This document shows positions 52,897 through 62,697 of a stretch of 64,000 nt of DNA, piece after piece. Position numbers and translations under genes: made by a program. The stretch lies in assembly GCF_022484265.1 (NCBI RefSeq), contig NZ_JAKVLR010000001.1, forward strand, positions 2,542,001 to 2,606,000, in the 5' to 3' direction. Within the stretch, counting starts at the first letter, position 1; every line of letters starts with the position of its first letter. Source of the stretch: Companilactobacillus sp. Its GTDB lineage: Bacteria > Bacillota > Bacilli > Lactobacillales > Lactobacillaceae. The notes under the pieces were generated by a model. That model had not been told where the DNA came from. It saw only the letters and a list, made by a program, of their open reading frames with translations, and searched no databases.

Positions 52897-54297
52897 CTAT
52901 TTAATTAAGCGATAAATTGCGTCTGCATAGATTGCTGTAGCTTTGAAAAGCTTATCCAAGTTAATGTATTCATTTGCTTGGTGCATAACATTTTCATCGC
53001 CAGGGAACATTGCTCCAAAGGCAACGCCATTTTTGAGGATACGTCCATAAGTTCCGCCACCAACTGTAAATGGTTTTGATTCGAGGTCGTCAGTATGAGC
53101 CTGATAAGCGCCCATTAATGATTGGACTAGTGGATCGTTAGCGTCAACAAAGTGAGGCAATTGGTTGTGTCCTTCGATTGAAGCAGTGACGTTTTCTGGA
53201 AGTTGTTTATTGATCTTGTCGGTCAATGTCTCTCCGGTGTCTCCCTTAGGATAACGGATGTTCAACAAGATGCTGGCGTGATTGTCGTCAAATTTGAAAA
53301 TGTCAGGTGAAACAGTTAAGTCTCCCATAACATCATCATGGTTATCAATGTGCAAATTCTTTCCATAATGATCTAAGAAAAGTTGATCAGCAATGAAGTT
53401 GAAGTATGTTTGTTCAGCATTATTCAATGGCAAAGTTGCAATAAATTTTGCTAAATACGTTGCGGCATTAACTCCGTGATAAGGTTCCATAGCATGCGAA
53501 CCCTTACCGATCATTTTCAAACTGTAAGTATTAGCTTTTAAAGTGATTTCGCCGTTAATCTCGTCATTATCGTTTACAAAATCGTTGAAATCATTAGTAA
53601 TCGAGTTTAAATTGCCGTCGTTATCTACGATGGTTGCTTCAGCGTGTTGGGGAACCATGTTAGGACGTAAGCCGCTGTCAAAATTTTTGACGATTCCATT
53701 TTTTGATTGTGGAAATTCGACTGCAAACGAAACGATTCCCTTTTCGCCATTGATGACAGGGAATTCGGCATCAGGAGAAAATCCGGTTTCAGGCATAGTT
53801 TCTTTTTCCATGTAGTGGTTCATGCCGACCCATTCGCTTTCTTCGTCAGTACCTAAAATCATGTGGACTGATTTAGAAGTAGGCAAGTTGAGTTCCTTAA
53901 TGATCTTTAGGGCATAGTATGCAGCCAAACTTGGTCCTTTATCGTCTGAAGTGCCACGTGCATAAATATTGCCATCTTTGATAGTTGGTTCAAAGGCATT
54001 GGTTTCCCAACCTGGACCTTCAGGCACAACGTCAACGTGTCCCAAGATAGCGATTTTATCTTCGCTGTCGCCTAATTCGATTCTTCCAGCTAGATTGTCG
54101 ACATTCTTAGTTTTAAAGTCGTCTCTTTCAGCAAAATGTAAAAATGTCTTTAATGCTTTTGCAGGACCGGGTCCCAATGGATAATCGTCAGTTTTGTGTT
54201 CAATGTCTCGAGAACTATCAATGCTTAATAATTCTGAGAGATCGTTTAGTAGTTCGTCGGAACGATGAGAAACTTCTTTTTCCCAATCAATTGACAT
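52897..54297 (-). CDS. pepV: Dipeptidase PepV
   Basis: Zinc-dependent M20 dipeptidase of 466 residues, cutting many dipeptides in lactic acid bacteria. Metal and catalytic residues: GHVDVVPEG (His, Asp), ARGTSDDKGP, GTDEESEWVGM (Glu pair) and FSPDAEFP. The lid domain spans about 190-380. GGAGG sets ATG 54297; an earlier in-frame start adds nine residues without support. Its peptide role fits PepQ nearby. Confidence 0.96.
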   Translation of the reverse strand: MSIDWEKEVSHRSDELLNDLSELLSIDSSRDIEHKTDDYPLGPGPAKALKTFLHFAERDDFKTKNVDNLAGRIELGDSEDKIAILGHVDVVPEGPGWETNAFEPTIKDGNIYARGTSDDKGPSLAAYYALKIIKELNLPTSKSVHMILGTDEESEWVGMNHYMEKETMPETGFSPDAEFPVINGEKGIVSFAVEFPQSKNGIVKNFDSGLRPNMVPQHAEATIVDNDGNLNSITNDFNDFVNDNDEINGEITLKANTYSLKMIGKGSHAMEPYHGVNAATYLAKFIATLPLNNAEQTYFNFIADQLFLDHYGKNLHIDNHDDVMGDLTVSPDIFKFDDNHASILLNIRYPKGDTGETLTDKINKQLPENVTASIEGHNQLPHFVDANDPLVQSLMGAYQAHTDDLESKPFTVGGGTYGRILKNGVAFGAMFPGDENVMHQANEYINLDKLFKATAIYADAIYRLIK

Positions 54298-54361
54298 AAA
54301 TAATAACCTCCAGGTGAATTGCAATTATTTTACCAAAGCCTGAAACTTTAAGCTAATTATT

Positions 54362-55789
54362 TCATATTTTGTTCATTGAATAATTGTCGGGTTTACTAGT
54401 AACAAAAGGCAAATGGTTGAATTGTTTTAATAAGTCTACATTAGTGACTTTTTGATCATTGTTTGATTTTAAATACGTGAATCCCTGTAATAAATCAACG
54501 TTCTTGATTCTCTGATTGCTTGGTAGTTCAAAGTAGCTATGTTTACTGTTGTTACCGTAAACCTTATCAGAGTTGAGCTGGATCAAAACGTTTTTAGAAT
54601 TGACCCATCCATCAGATAATTGCAGCCAAGTTTCTGAGCCGATTTTTTGAATCGTCTCAATGGTCTGTGGTTTGTTGATCGGCATGCGCCCAGCCAAACT
54701 ATTTGAATCTTGTGGGTCTTTATATAGGAAGTTATTTGGCTGCTCAGCACGGTAGATTGCTTTAGCTCCGAAGTAAGGACGCAATTGTGATAATTCAGCA
54801 TCGGAATTAAAACCGTCAGCGAGAGCAAATTGATTTTCGCTCAACTGGACATACTTTTTACCCTTGAAACGAATGATGTTGGATACGTGATAGCCGTCTA
54901 AGGGATGTACGACTTTTTTAGTCTTGATCAATTTATAAGGATTCTCGTAGATCGGCAATTCCTTTAGTCCAAAGTAATAAGTGTTTTGATCAAAAGATGT
55001 TTCCTTTGACTCGTCCTTTAATTTACGATATTCATTACCAGTAGCGGGGAAGTTAGTTACCACGCCATCGATTGGCATGTTGACTAAAGTATTCCATTTG
55101 CTAGGTATTTCATTCATTTCATCCCAAACATAGACTGATTTGTGCATGTAATGCATGTCGTTGATGATCTCTGGAGTAACGATATTGGATGATAGGTTCA
55201 CTCCAGTCACATACGAAAGAACATCGAAATTGACCCGCTTGATCGTACCTGCTATAAAAATCCTTGGTATTTCTGGCATCAATTCAGATTCTTTTTTTAA
55301 ACTTTCAGCTGAAAACGAATGAAACATTACTCGATCTTGCATCTGGTATTTATCGATGCTGACTTTCAACAGATCCTCCATGTTCTTAGGGCTGCCTTTT
55401 TTGGTTTTCTTAGTTTCAATCAAAAACTTCGCATTGGGATTATCTTTGTAGTGTGCAAAAAGTTCGTCTAAACTATGTACAGGTTCACCATTTTTTTGGT
55501 GTAATGTACTTAAGTATGAGAAGTTTTGCTGCGAAACGATTGCTGGAACCCCAGTGATACGCTCCAGGTTACGATCATGAGATACTACTAAGACATTGTC
55601 TTTTGAGACATGTAAGTCAAGTTCGACGTAGTCGGCACCTTCATTAAAGGCGGTATCGAAACTTTGAAAGGTTTCTTCTGGAGCTTTAACGGGGTCGCCG
55701 CGATGACCAATGACTGCAAATCCGCTGCTGAAAAAGAATATAATGAACGCAACGGCAATATTTACCGAAATAATTTTTTTTGAGTGCAT
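54362..55789 (-). CDS. Glycerophosphodiester phosphodiesterase with SH3-like tail
   Basis: Probably exported enzyme of 475 residues. Residues 5-25 form a signal/anchor helix ending near FAVIGHRG. The GDPD domain (about 27-245) has catalytic HRGDP, YVELDLHVSKD and SHDRNLE. The C-terminal part (about 265-475) looks like repeated SH3/GW-type modules (YENPYKLIKTK, IYRAEQPNNFLY, QLSDGWVNSKNV), likely wall-binding, so it could act on teichoic acid or deacylated phospholipids at the surface. GGAG precedes the ATG. Divergent from the gene at 55855. Confidence 0.85.
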   Translation of the reverse strand: MHSKKIISVNIAVAFIIFFFSSGFAVIGHRGDPVKAPEETFQSFDTAFNEGADYVELDLHVSKDNVLVVSHDRNLERITGVPAIVSQQNFSYLSTLHQKNGEPVHSLDELFAHYKDNPNAKFLIETKKTKKGSPKNMEDLLKVSIDKYQMQDRVMFHSFSAESLKKESELMPEIPRIFIAGTIKRVNFDVLSYVTGVNLSSNIVTPEIINDMHYMHKSVYVWDEMNEIPSKWNTLVNMPIDGVVTNFPATGNEYRKLKDESKETSFDQNTYYFGLKELPIYENPYKLIKTKKVVHPLDGYHVSNIIRFKGKKYVQLSENQFALADGFNSDAELSQLRPYFGAKAIYRAEQPNNFLYKDPQDSNSLAGRMPINKPQTIETIQKIGSETWLQLSDGWVNSKNVLIQLNSDKVYGNNSKHSYFELPSNQRIKNVDLLQGFTYLKSNNDQKVTNVDLLKQFNHLPFVTSKPDNYSMNKI

Positions 55790-55854
55790 ATGTAACTCCT
55801 AAAATTAATAATAACTATAGAATAAATAATATAACTTATCGGGGTGTTAAGAGA

Positions 55855-56178
55855 ATGGATAATGAACAATCCTTAAATTTAATTGAACAAATCACTAGAA
55901 ACGATGGTACTAAGTACTACGAAATTGCCAACGTCTTGATGAATGGTCGAGCTGAAAAAGCTGCCGAGTTAGGTATGATCAAGGAAGTTAGGATCTTAAA
56001 ATTGAACATCCCTCATTCACATGCCGTTGGAATATACGAAGACTATGTTAACAAGAATTATACTGTTCCACCAATGGAGTTAAAAGAATGGGTCGAATAT
56101 CAAAAGCCTGAAGGACCTATTAAAGATGCGTTCGAGGAAATTTTAAAGGCCAACAAAATTATTTCCAAGGAGGACTAA
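55855..56178 (+). CDS. Conserved hypothetical protein, 107 residues
   Basis: I do not recognise the family. Soluble, mostly helical and acidic, with no signal or membrane span and no catalytic motif I can name. GGGGTG precedes ATG 55855; the longer frame begins in the intergenic region. It ends five bases before the metallophosphoesterase gene, so both are probably co-transcribed. Confidence 0.7.
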   Translation: MDNEQSLNLIEQITRNDGTKYYEIANVLMNGRAEKAAELGMIKEVRILKLNIPHSHAVGIYEDYVNKNYTVPPMELKEWVEYQKPEGPIKDAFEEILKANKIISKED

Positions 56179-56183
56179 TTATC

Positions 56184-56795
56184 ATGAATTATTTCATATC
56201 AGATACTCATTTCTATCATTATCAACTGCTAGAGCCAAATGATTTTGCTCCTCGTCATTTTAAAGATGGGGATGCGATGAATCAAGCAATGATCGATGCG
56301 TGGAATGCCAGAGTTGACGATGATGATACAGTTTATCATCTTGGGGACATTTCCATGCGCCCTCAAGCCACGCCGACAGACGAAGAGACTTATGCGATGC
56401 TTAATCAACTCAAAGGACACATGATTTTGATTAAAGGCAATCACGATTATCGTTCTTTGTTCAAGTATTTGGCAAAACATAATGAAACAATGTCTGATGG
56501 CGTTCCTAGATTCAGATTCGAAGATGTTGGTGCATTATTGAAATTTGACCATATGCAATTTTACTGCACGCATTATCCAATGCTTCTTGGAAAAGTTCAG
56601 CAGATCTTGAATTTACATGGGCATATTCATCATTATAGCGTTCCCGTTGCAGAAAATATCAATGTTGGTGTGGATGCACCAGAACGGGAATATTTAAGTG
56701 AAGATTTGCCATGGGGTTCACCATTGCGGGGCGAAGAGATTATCGAAATGTATGAAAAAAAGAAAGTTGATCTCGCAAATCAACAGAGAAAGTAG
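56184..56795 (+). CDS. Calcineurin-like metallophosphoesterase
   Basis: Phosphoesterase of 203 residues. Motifs in order are SDTHFYH (residues 6-12), HLGDIS, KGNHDYR, CTHYP and LHGHIHH, giving a complete two-metal site. AAGGAGG precedes the ATG. Resembles small phage- and Lactobacillus-type metallophosphoesterases; substrate unknown. The frameshifted 5'-nucleotidase-family gene starts seven bases after its stop. Confidence 0.88.
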   Translation: MNYFISDTHFYHYQLLEPNDFAPRHFKDGDAMNQAMIDAWNARVDDDDTVYHLGDISMRPQATPTDEETYAMLNQLKGHMILIKGNHDYRSLFKYLAKHNETMSDGVPRFRFEDVGALLKFDHMQFYCTHYPMLLGKVQQILNLHGHIHHYSVPVAENINVGVDAPEREYLSEDLPWGSPLRGEEIIEMYEKKKVDLANQQRK

Positions 56796-56802
56796 GCAGC
56801 TT

Positions 56803-58163
56803 GTGGAAACTATTAAAATTGTACACACTAACGATTTACATTCTCATTTTGAAAATTTTCCAAAGATTTCACGTTTTATTAAAAAGTCACGTAAGAATTC
56901 AAAGGCAGATGAATTTCTGCTTTTTGATATTGGCGATGCAATGGATCGGGCCCATCCTTTAACAGAAGCTACCGATGGTCAGGCCAACATCGAGTGGATG
57001 AACAAGCAAAAGTACGATGCTGCTACGATTGGGAATAATGAAGGACTTGGGAATAGCCACAAGCAACTCGAGCATTTGTACGACCAAGCTAATTTTCCAG
57101 TCATACTGGGTAATTTATACGAAAAAAATGGTGAATTAGCCAGTTTTGCCAAGCCTTATAAAATCATTACAACTAAAAAAGGAACAAAAATTGGTGTTTT
57201 AGGTTTTACTGCACCTTACATTTTGACCTATCCGCTGATGGGCTGGGATATCCACTTGATGCAGACGGAAGTCCCCAAAGCACTTGATGAGATGAAAAAA
57301 CTCAAATGCGATGTGATTATTTTGTTGTCGCATTTGGGAGTATCGATGGATCGATTGTTGGCGAAGGAATATCCGCAGATTGATTTGATCATCGGTGCAC
57401 ACACGCATCATCTTTTTCCAAAAGGCGAGATGGATAATGGCGTGCTTTTGGCTGCAGCCGGGAAATGGGGCGAACTATCGATCTCAAATTAGATAAGGGT
57501 CAGATAGTTGATAAACAGGCCTATACTACCGCTACTGCCGAATTAAAGGCTAAGAAAAAGGACCAAGTTTGGATCGATGCTCGACAAGACGAAGGAAATC
57601 AAATACTTGACGATGAAAAAGTTGGTCAAATACCATATACTTTGAGTACTGACATTGATTCAGAACATCCATTCATCAATGAGGCCTTAAAGGCTGTTCA
57701 ACAATATGCAGATGCTGATGCCGCTGTGTTGAGTTCAGGGTTATTTCTACAAGACTTGAACGAGGGCATTGTTACTGAAAAGGACCTTCATGAGGCCTTG
57801 CCACATGCAATTCATGTCATGCAGACTACGTTGACTGGTGATAATGTTTGGCGACTAGTGATGGAAATGGAGAAGAATCGTGCCTTTTTACGTCGCCATT
57901 TGCAAAAAGGGATGGGCTTTCGTGGTAAAATATTTGGCGAACTGGTTTATCGCGGAATCAAAGTTGATAATAAAAGAAATGTCTACATCAACGGTCAGGA
58001 ATTAGAAATGGATAAACAGTATAAACTAGCATTATTGGATCATTACTTGTTTGTCCCATTTTTCCCAACAATTGAAATCGTTGGCGATAACAAAATAATG
58101 TATCCGAAATTCATACGAAATGTATTTTCAGACTACTTAAAAGATAAATATCCACTGAGGTGA
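56803..58163 (+). pseudogene. 5'-nucleotidase family gene (YunD-like), interrupted by a frameshift
   Basis: The gene would encode about 453 residues. The first part (GTG 56803 to stop 57490-57492) holds the metallophosphoesterase domain with IVHTNDLHSHF, IGNNEGLG, LLSHLGV and GAHTHH. It fails just after AAAGKWGE. The rest (in frame from about 57465 to 58163) holds the C-terminal 5'-nucleotidase domain and ends normally. The break lies near TGGGGCGAACT at 57466-57476, so a lost or gained base is likely. It may be a pseudogene, a sequencing error or, less likely, two polypeptides. Followed by yutD and yutF homologues, as in Bacillus. Confidence 0.85.
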
Positions 58164-58167
58164 TCAT

Positions 58168-58860
58168 TTGGACAAATCAGAAACAAAAGAACCAAAGATA
58201 AACAAGCAGGCGGATGTGTTTTTACTCGAAGATGACTTAGTGGTCATCAATGACACCCAATACCGCTTGATAGAAAACCATGATAATGGTTTTGACAAAG
58301 AAAAAATTGAAGAACGCTACAACAATGTTTTAGACAAGTATGACTATATCGTCGGTGATTGGGGATATGATCAGTTACGCTTTAAGGGCTTTTATATAGA
58401 TAAGCGAATCGAGAGCAACTTAGATAATAAGATCTCGCATTTGGAAGACTATTTGCTCGAATATTGTAATTTTGGTTGTGCTTATTTTATTTTGGAACGA
58501 GTTGACAAATTGCCACTCACTAAACCAAAGCATCATCGCCAAAAACCGAAGAATGCTGCGCATGCCAATGGTAAGAATAACCACAACGTCCATGGAAAAA
58601 ATGGTCATAACATGCATAATAAGAAGCAAAATTCGAGTCATCGGACTCATCAAACGCAAAATAAACACGCGACAGCATCGAATAAACCGGAGCATGAATC
58701 TAAAAAGTCAACCAACAATAAGCATCCACGTATCCGCAGACGTCGTAGTGAGAATACCAATGCGGCTCCTAAGAAACATCGCAATAATTCAGCAAAGCCT
58801 AGGAAGACCAACACGAAGTCAGGATCAAAGACTTTCAAAATTAGAAAAATAGATAAGTGA
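58168..58860 (+). CDS. YutD-like protein (DUF1027) with basic low-complexity tail
   Basis: The N-terminal 120 residues match DUF1027 (YDYIVGDWGYDQLRFKGFY at about 54-72, then CNFGCAYFILER). The remaining 110 residues are Asn/His/Lys/Arg/Ser-rich, very basic and probably disordered; they may bind nucleic acid or wall polymers (speculative). Start is TTG 58168, six bases after GAGGTG that overlaps the previous stop. Function of the family is unknown. Member of the yunD-yutD-yutF cluster. Confidence 0.87.
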   Translation: MDKSETKEPKINKQADVFLLEDDLVVINDTQYRLIENHDNGFDKEKIEERYNNVLDKYDYIVGDWGYDQLRFKGFYIDKRIESNLDNKISHLEDYLLEYCNFGCAYFILERVDKLPLTKPKHHRQKPKNAAHANGKNNHNVHGKNGHNMHNKKQNSSHRTHQTQNKHATASNKPEHESKKSTNNKHPRIRRRRSENTNAAPKKHRNNSAKPRKTNTKSGSKTFKIRKIDK

Positions 58861-58867
58861 GATAATA

Positions 58868-59650
58868 ATGGATAAATACCAAACATATTTAATAGATTTA
58901 GATGGAACAATGTATCGAGGCAAGGATAAGATCCCTGAAGCAGCTGATTTTGTAAAACGATTAAATGAAGCCAACGTCGATTACTATTTTTTAACAAACA
59001 ATACTACCAAGACTCCACAACAAGTCGCTGACAATTTGGTCAATAATCATCAAATTACTGCAACTGCTGAACAAGTGATCACACCGTCTTTAGCAACAGC
59101 CGGATACATCAAAAATATGTTTGGCAATGAGATCGAGGACCATTCAGCATATGTTATCGGAGAGTATGGATTAAAGTCTGCAATTTTCAACACCGGAATC
59201 AAGCTCAATGAAGTCACACCTGATGTGGTTATCGTTGGACTTGATTACGATGTGACCTATCACAAATTTGAGGTTGCCACACTGGCAATTAAACGTGGCG
59301 CTAAATTTATTGGAACTAATGCCGATACTAATTTACCTAATGAAAGAGGACTTGTTCCCGGTGCAGGCTCAGTTATTTCATTAGTCGAGACAGCGGTTCA
59401 GCATAAGGCCAAGTATATCGGTAAGCCAGAAGCACAGATCATTGACTTTGCTGCTCAAGCAAAGGGATTTGATCCAGCACAAGCCGTCATGGTTGGTGAC
59501 AACTACAATACTGATATTAAATGCGGATTGAATGCAGGAGTTGAAACTCTGATGGTTTATACAGGCGTAAGTACTCACGAAGATATTGCAAAAGAGACGC
59601 TTAAACCAACCCATGAAGTAGAAAGTTTGGCAGATTGGGATGTCAAATAG
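58868..59650 (+). CDS. HAD-IIA hydrolase, TIGR01457 family (YutF-like)
   Basis: Phosphatase of 260 residues with NagD-like fold. Motif I LIDLDGTMYRG (Asp at about 10), motif II LTNNTTKTP, and motif IV GDNYNTDIKCG (about 205-215). Natural substrates in this family include sugar phosphates and nucleotides. It overlaps the next gene by 11 bases and follows yutD closely, so it is in the same operon. Confidence 0.92.
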   Translation: MDKYQTYLIDLDGTMYRGKDKIPEAADFVKRLNEANVDYYFLTNNTTKTPQQVADNLVNNHQITATAEQVITPSLATAGYIKNMFGNEIEDHSAYVIGEYGLKSAIFNTGIKLNEVTPDVVIVGLDYDVTYHKFEVATLAIKRGAKFIGTNADTNLPNERGLVPGAGSVISLVETAVQHKAKYIGKPEAQIIDFAAQAKGFDPAQAVMVGDNYNTDIKCGLNAGVETLMVYTGVSTHEDIAKETLKPTHEVESLADWDVK

Positions 59651-60239
59651 TCAAAGGGATGCTGTCTATACGATTATTTTGGCCTTATTCATTTTTACTT
59701 TTTCAATAACCGTCACGATTTTTGCCAGCTATGCGATTTTTAGATTTGATATTCCACATTATTTTTTAGACCAAGAAGCTAATATGAGTGGTCAGAAATT
59801 AATGCATAATTACAATCAGATGATGAATTACCTGCTTAATCCATTTAGTGGGCAATTCCATTTAGATGATTTCCGTTCATCATATAACGGCAGAGTACAT
59901 TTTGCTGATTGTAAAAAGTTGTTCATGCTCAACTTTAGTGTTTTTATCTTATCTGGAGTTTATGTCTGGTTTAGACGTAAGAAGAGAGCTTACTTTAATC
60001 GGACTTTTCTTTACATCGCAATTGTCGGGATCATTTTGGTTGTTTTGATGGCAATTGACTTTGATGATTTCTTCATTGTCTTTCATAAGATACTGTTCAG
60101 AAATAACGACTGGCTATTTGACCCAGCCTTGGATCCGATCATTAATGTATTACCGGATGAGTTCTTCGTTCAATGCTTTGTGCTATTCTTCATACTGTTC
60201 GAAGGGCTTAATCTGTATAAATTTTTCTCAAAAAAATAA
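59640..60239 (+). CDS. TIGR01906/DUF1461 integral membrane protein
   Basis: Membrane protein of 199 residues with four clear helices (about 10-33, 97-112, 125-140 and 178-195). A large external loop (about 35-92) carries the family pattern HNYNQMMNYLLNPF. Function unknown. The start overlaps the HAD gene by 11 bases, indicating coupling; this pair is common in Firmicutes. Confidence 0.88.
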   Translation: MSNSQRDAVYTIILALFIFTFSITVTIFASYAIFRFDIPHYFLDQEANMSGQKLMHNYNQMMNYLLNPFSGQFHLDDFRSSYNGRVHFADCKKLFMLNFSVFILSGVYVWFRRKKRAYFNRTFLYIAIVGIILVVLMAIDFDDFFIVFHKILFRNNDWLFDPALDPIINVLPDEFFVQCFVLFFILFEGLNLYKFFSKK

Positions 60240-60280
60240 GATTGCATCGGATCATTTGATCCAATGCAATCTTTTTTATT
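60238..60280. terminator. Terminator shared with convergent dedA
   Basis: AGATTGCAT...GGATCA pairs with TGATCC...ATGCAATCT (one bulge) and is followed by TTTTTT; A residues on the left allow use from both sides. Confidence 0.88.
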
Positions 60281-60929
60281 CAACAGGCTTTTTACGATTT
60301 CTAATTGCAGTAATGAAAATTGGAATTACTGAGATAACTACAATTCCAATTATAATGATTGAAAAATGTTCTTGAACTGCAGGGATGTTTCCAAATAGGA
60401 ATCCTGCTAGAGAACATAAGAGCACCCAGAGGAAACCACCAAGTAGATTAAATTTCAAGAATCTACCATAGTGCATTGTTCCGGAACCAGCAACAAAAGG
60501 TACAAAGGTTCTGATCAACGGAATGAATCTTCCGATAGCAATCGTCTTACCACCATGCTTTTTGAAGAAAGCATGTGCCTCATCAAGATGCTCTTTATTT
60601 ATTAGTTTGCTTAAATATTTGTTCCTCGTTGCAAATTCACCGAAATGCTCACCAATTTCGTAGTTCATAGAATCGCCCAAGACCGCAGCGGCCAGAAAGA
60701 CTATGAACAATATCCACGGGATTAGTCCATATTTTGGGTTAGCGGCTAATGCCATGGCTGCGAAAATTAGGGAATCACCTGGTAAGAATGGTAAAATTAC
60801 CACACCAGTTTCGATGAAGATGATCAAGAACAAAATCAAGTATGTCCAAATGCCGAAGTTATTCACGATATTGACCATATGATGATCAATATGAAGAATA
60901 AAGTCGACTAGACTCATTACGTAACTCAA
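60276..60929 (-). CDS. DedA family membrane protein
   Basis: Polytopic membrane protein of about 217 residues; some relatives flip undecaprenyl phosphate or phospholipids. Hallmarks are ETGVVILPFLPGDSLIF (about 40-56), GDSMNYEIG, and GRFIPLIRTFVPFVAG. I choose TTG 60929, eight bases after GGAG, over a longer TTG without a site (60950) and ATG 60917. Faces the TIGR01906 gene tail-to-tail. Confidence 0.88.
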   Translation of the reverse strand: MSYVMSLVDFILHIDHHMVNIVNNFGIWTYLILFLIIFIETGVVILPFLPGDSLIFAAMALAANPKYGLIPWILFIVFLAAAVLGDSMNYEIGEHFGEFATRNKYLSKLINKEHLDEAHAFFKKHGGKTIAIGRFIPLIRTFVPFVAGSGTMHYGRFLKFNLLGGFLWVLLCSLAGFLFGNIPAVQEHFSIIIIGIVVISVIPIFITAIRNRKKPVE

Positions 60930-61014
60930 TTCATCAACTCCAATATTCAAATTAAACTTAATTATAACAGGTTACCTTAAAATAACTTTAAATCTAACCC
61001 TTTTTTTAAAATAA

Positions 61015-62004
61015 TTATTTGAACATTGATGTGCTGTGTTCAAAATAGTCTTTGTCTGGATACAGGTTTCGCAATGCCCGAGTGACGGCCATAGGTCCTT
61101 CAGCAAAGGCAGTTGCAATTAATTGAAGTTTTCCAGGATAAGTTGCGATATCTCCAATTGCAAAAACGTTTGGCAGATTTGTTTCCATTTGTTGCGTGAC
61201 TTTAATGAAGGGACCTTCAAGTTCGAGATTCCAGTCTCTTAAAATCTTTGAATCAGATATAAAGCCGTAGTTGACCAGCAGCTTATCGATAGTAATGGTT
61301 TTTTCATCATCGGATTTGATTTTTTTAAGTAAAACATCTATCTTACTATCATCAAGGTCATTGAAGGTGACGTCTTTAATAATATAGGGGTTGAGTTGTT
61401 CAACAGATGATGCATTTAGAGTATCGACACTTGATTCCATAGCACGATACTTGTTACGACGATGAATGATCGAAGTGTTATTAGCAATTTCATTCAAATG
61501 GATTGCCCAATCGACTGCGGAATCTCCACCACCAGCAACGGCCACATCTTTGTTTTTAAAATCATTTAGATCATTTACAAAGTAAGATAGGTTATTATCT
61601 TCAATAGCAGGATCGTAATCAAAAGTTAGCTTACGAGGCTTGAAAGCACCGTTTCCGATGGCAATGATAATTGCTTTTGTGACTATTTCTTCCTTATTAG
61701 TGGAAATTTTCCAAACATCGTCTGTATGTTCAATATCAGTTACAGATGTTCCTAGATATTCATCTACTGAAATAAAGCTCAATTGATTAGTTAATTGATC
61801 AACTAGTTCAGTTCCGGATACTTTTGGTAAACCAGCCACGTCGTAGATCTCTTTTTGAGCATAAAGAGTTTGAGGTTGGCCACCTAAGTTAGGTAAACTT
61901 TCTATTAGAGCAACGTTTAGTTTTCTTAATGATGCGTAGTAAGCTGCAAACATTCCTGCAGGTCCGCCACCAATGATTGCAATGTCGTATGTTTTGTCAT
62001 TCAT
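61015..62004 (-). CDS. Ferredoxin/flavodoxin-NADP+ reductase (TrxR-like type)
   Basis: FAD/NADPH enzyme of 329 residues. FAD motif IIGGGPAGMFAAYYAS (about 10-25), then GGQPQTLY, the NADP motif VAGGGDSAVDWA (about 150-161), and C-terminal FAIGDIATYPGKLQLIATAFAEG. It lacks the CxxC pair of thioredoxin reductase, placing it in the YumC type. I use ATG 62004 with GGTG at nine bases; the upstream ATG adds five residues. Confidence 0.92.
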   Translation of the reverse strand: MNDKTYDIAIIGGGPAGMFAAYYASLRKLNVALIESLPNLGGQPQTLYAQKEIYDVAGLPKVSGTELVDQLTNQLSFISVDEYLGTSVTDIEHTDDVWKISTNKEEIVTKAIIIAIGNGAFKPRKLTFDYDPAIEDNNLSYFVNDLNDFKNKDVAVAGGGDSAVDWAIHLNEIANNTSIIHRRNKYRAMESSVDTLNASSVEQLNPYIIKDVTFNDLDDSKIDVLLKKIKSDDEKTITIDKLLVNYGFISDSKILRDWNLELEGPFIKVTQQMETNLPNVFAIGDIATYPGKLQLIATAFAEGPMAVTRALRNLYPDKDYFEHSTSMFK

Positions 62005-62081
62005 ATTATGTTTCACCATTTTCTAATTTAGTATAGGAATATTGTTACACAACTTAATGTAAAAGATAAAGGAGATAGAAA

Positions 62082-62444
62082 ATGAAAATAGGAGATAAGC
62101 TTTCAGGTAAGATATCAGGTATTCAACCTTATGGCGTTTTCGTTAATCTTGAAAATGGTTCTCAAGGCTTAGTTCATATTTCAGAATTGAAGAACGGTTT
62201 TGTATCCGGCATTGAAAATGAGTATAAGGTAGGAGATCAAGTAGAAGTAATAGTATTGGATATAGACGAGTATGACGGCAATGTAAGTCTTTCAATGAGA
62301 GCCTTGCAAAGCAGAAAACTTGGTAGACCAATCTTGCATAAACACTTCTGGACTAACTACAAAGATGAGATAGGTTACGCAACAATTAAGGATAATAAAT
62401 CCAAGTGGGTAAGGGATGCAATGAAGATCATAAACGGTAAATAA
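62082..62444 (+). CDS. S1 RNA-binding domain protein (YugI/GSP13-like)
   Basis: General stress protein 13 family, 120 residues, associated with ribosomes in Bacillus. The S1 domain fills residues 1-72 (GDKLSGKISGIQPYGVFVNL, then GLVHISEL and VSLSMRAL). A short basic C-terminus follows. AAAGGAG precedes ATG. Divergent from the reductase and upstream of the rRNA operon. Confidence 0.9.
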   Translation: MKIGDKLSGKISGIQPYGVFVNLENGSQGLVHISELKNGFVSGIENEYKVGDQVEVIVLDIDEYDGNVSLSMRALQSRKLGRPILHKHFWTNYKDEIGYATIKDNKSKWVRDAMKIINGK

Positions 62445-62473
62445 CAAAAATTGCATTTTTTTGTAAAAAAGAC

Positions 62474-62502
62474 TTGCAACGGTTAATGTCTATTGGTAAG
62501 AT
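62474..62502 (+). promoter_or_regulatory. rrn promoter P1
   Basis: TTGCAA, 17-base spacer, TAAGAT (62497-62502), the first of three tandem promoters before 16S. Confidence 0.75.
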
Positions 62503-62588
62503 ATTATTTGTTGTCACGAGAGAGCAACAACGTCAAGCCTAGCAAGCGAAAGCAAGCTTTACGAGATGAAAATTATTTTAAAAAGTTG

Positions 62589-62617
62589 TTGACATTGAGT
62601 TAGCAATTCGATAAGAT
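62589..62617 (+). promoter_or_regulatory. rrn promoter P2
   Basis: TTGACA, 17-base spacer, TAAGAT (62612-62617). It sits in a module whose upstream sequence (TTATTTTAAAAAGTTGTTGACA) is repeated at P3. Confidence 0.85.
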
Positions 62618-62697
62618 AATTAAGTTGCTCGATGAGATGCAACGACAACGAGATGAATTATTCATCAAGTTGCTAGGAAATTTATTTTAAAAAGTTG

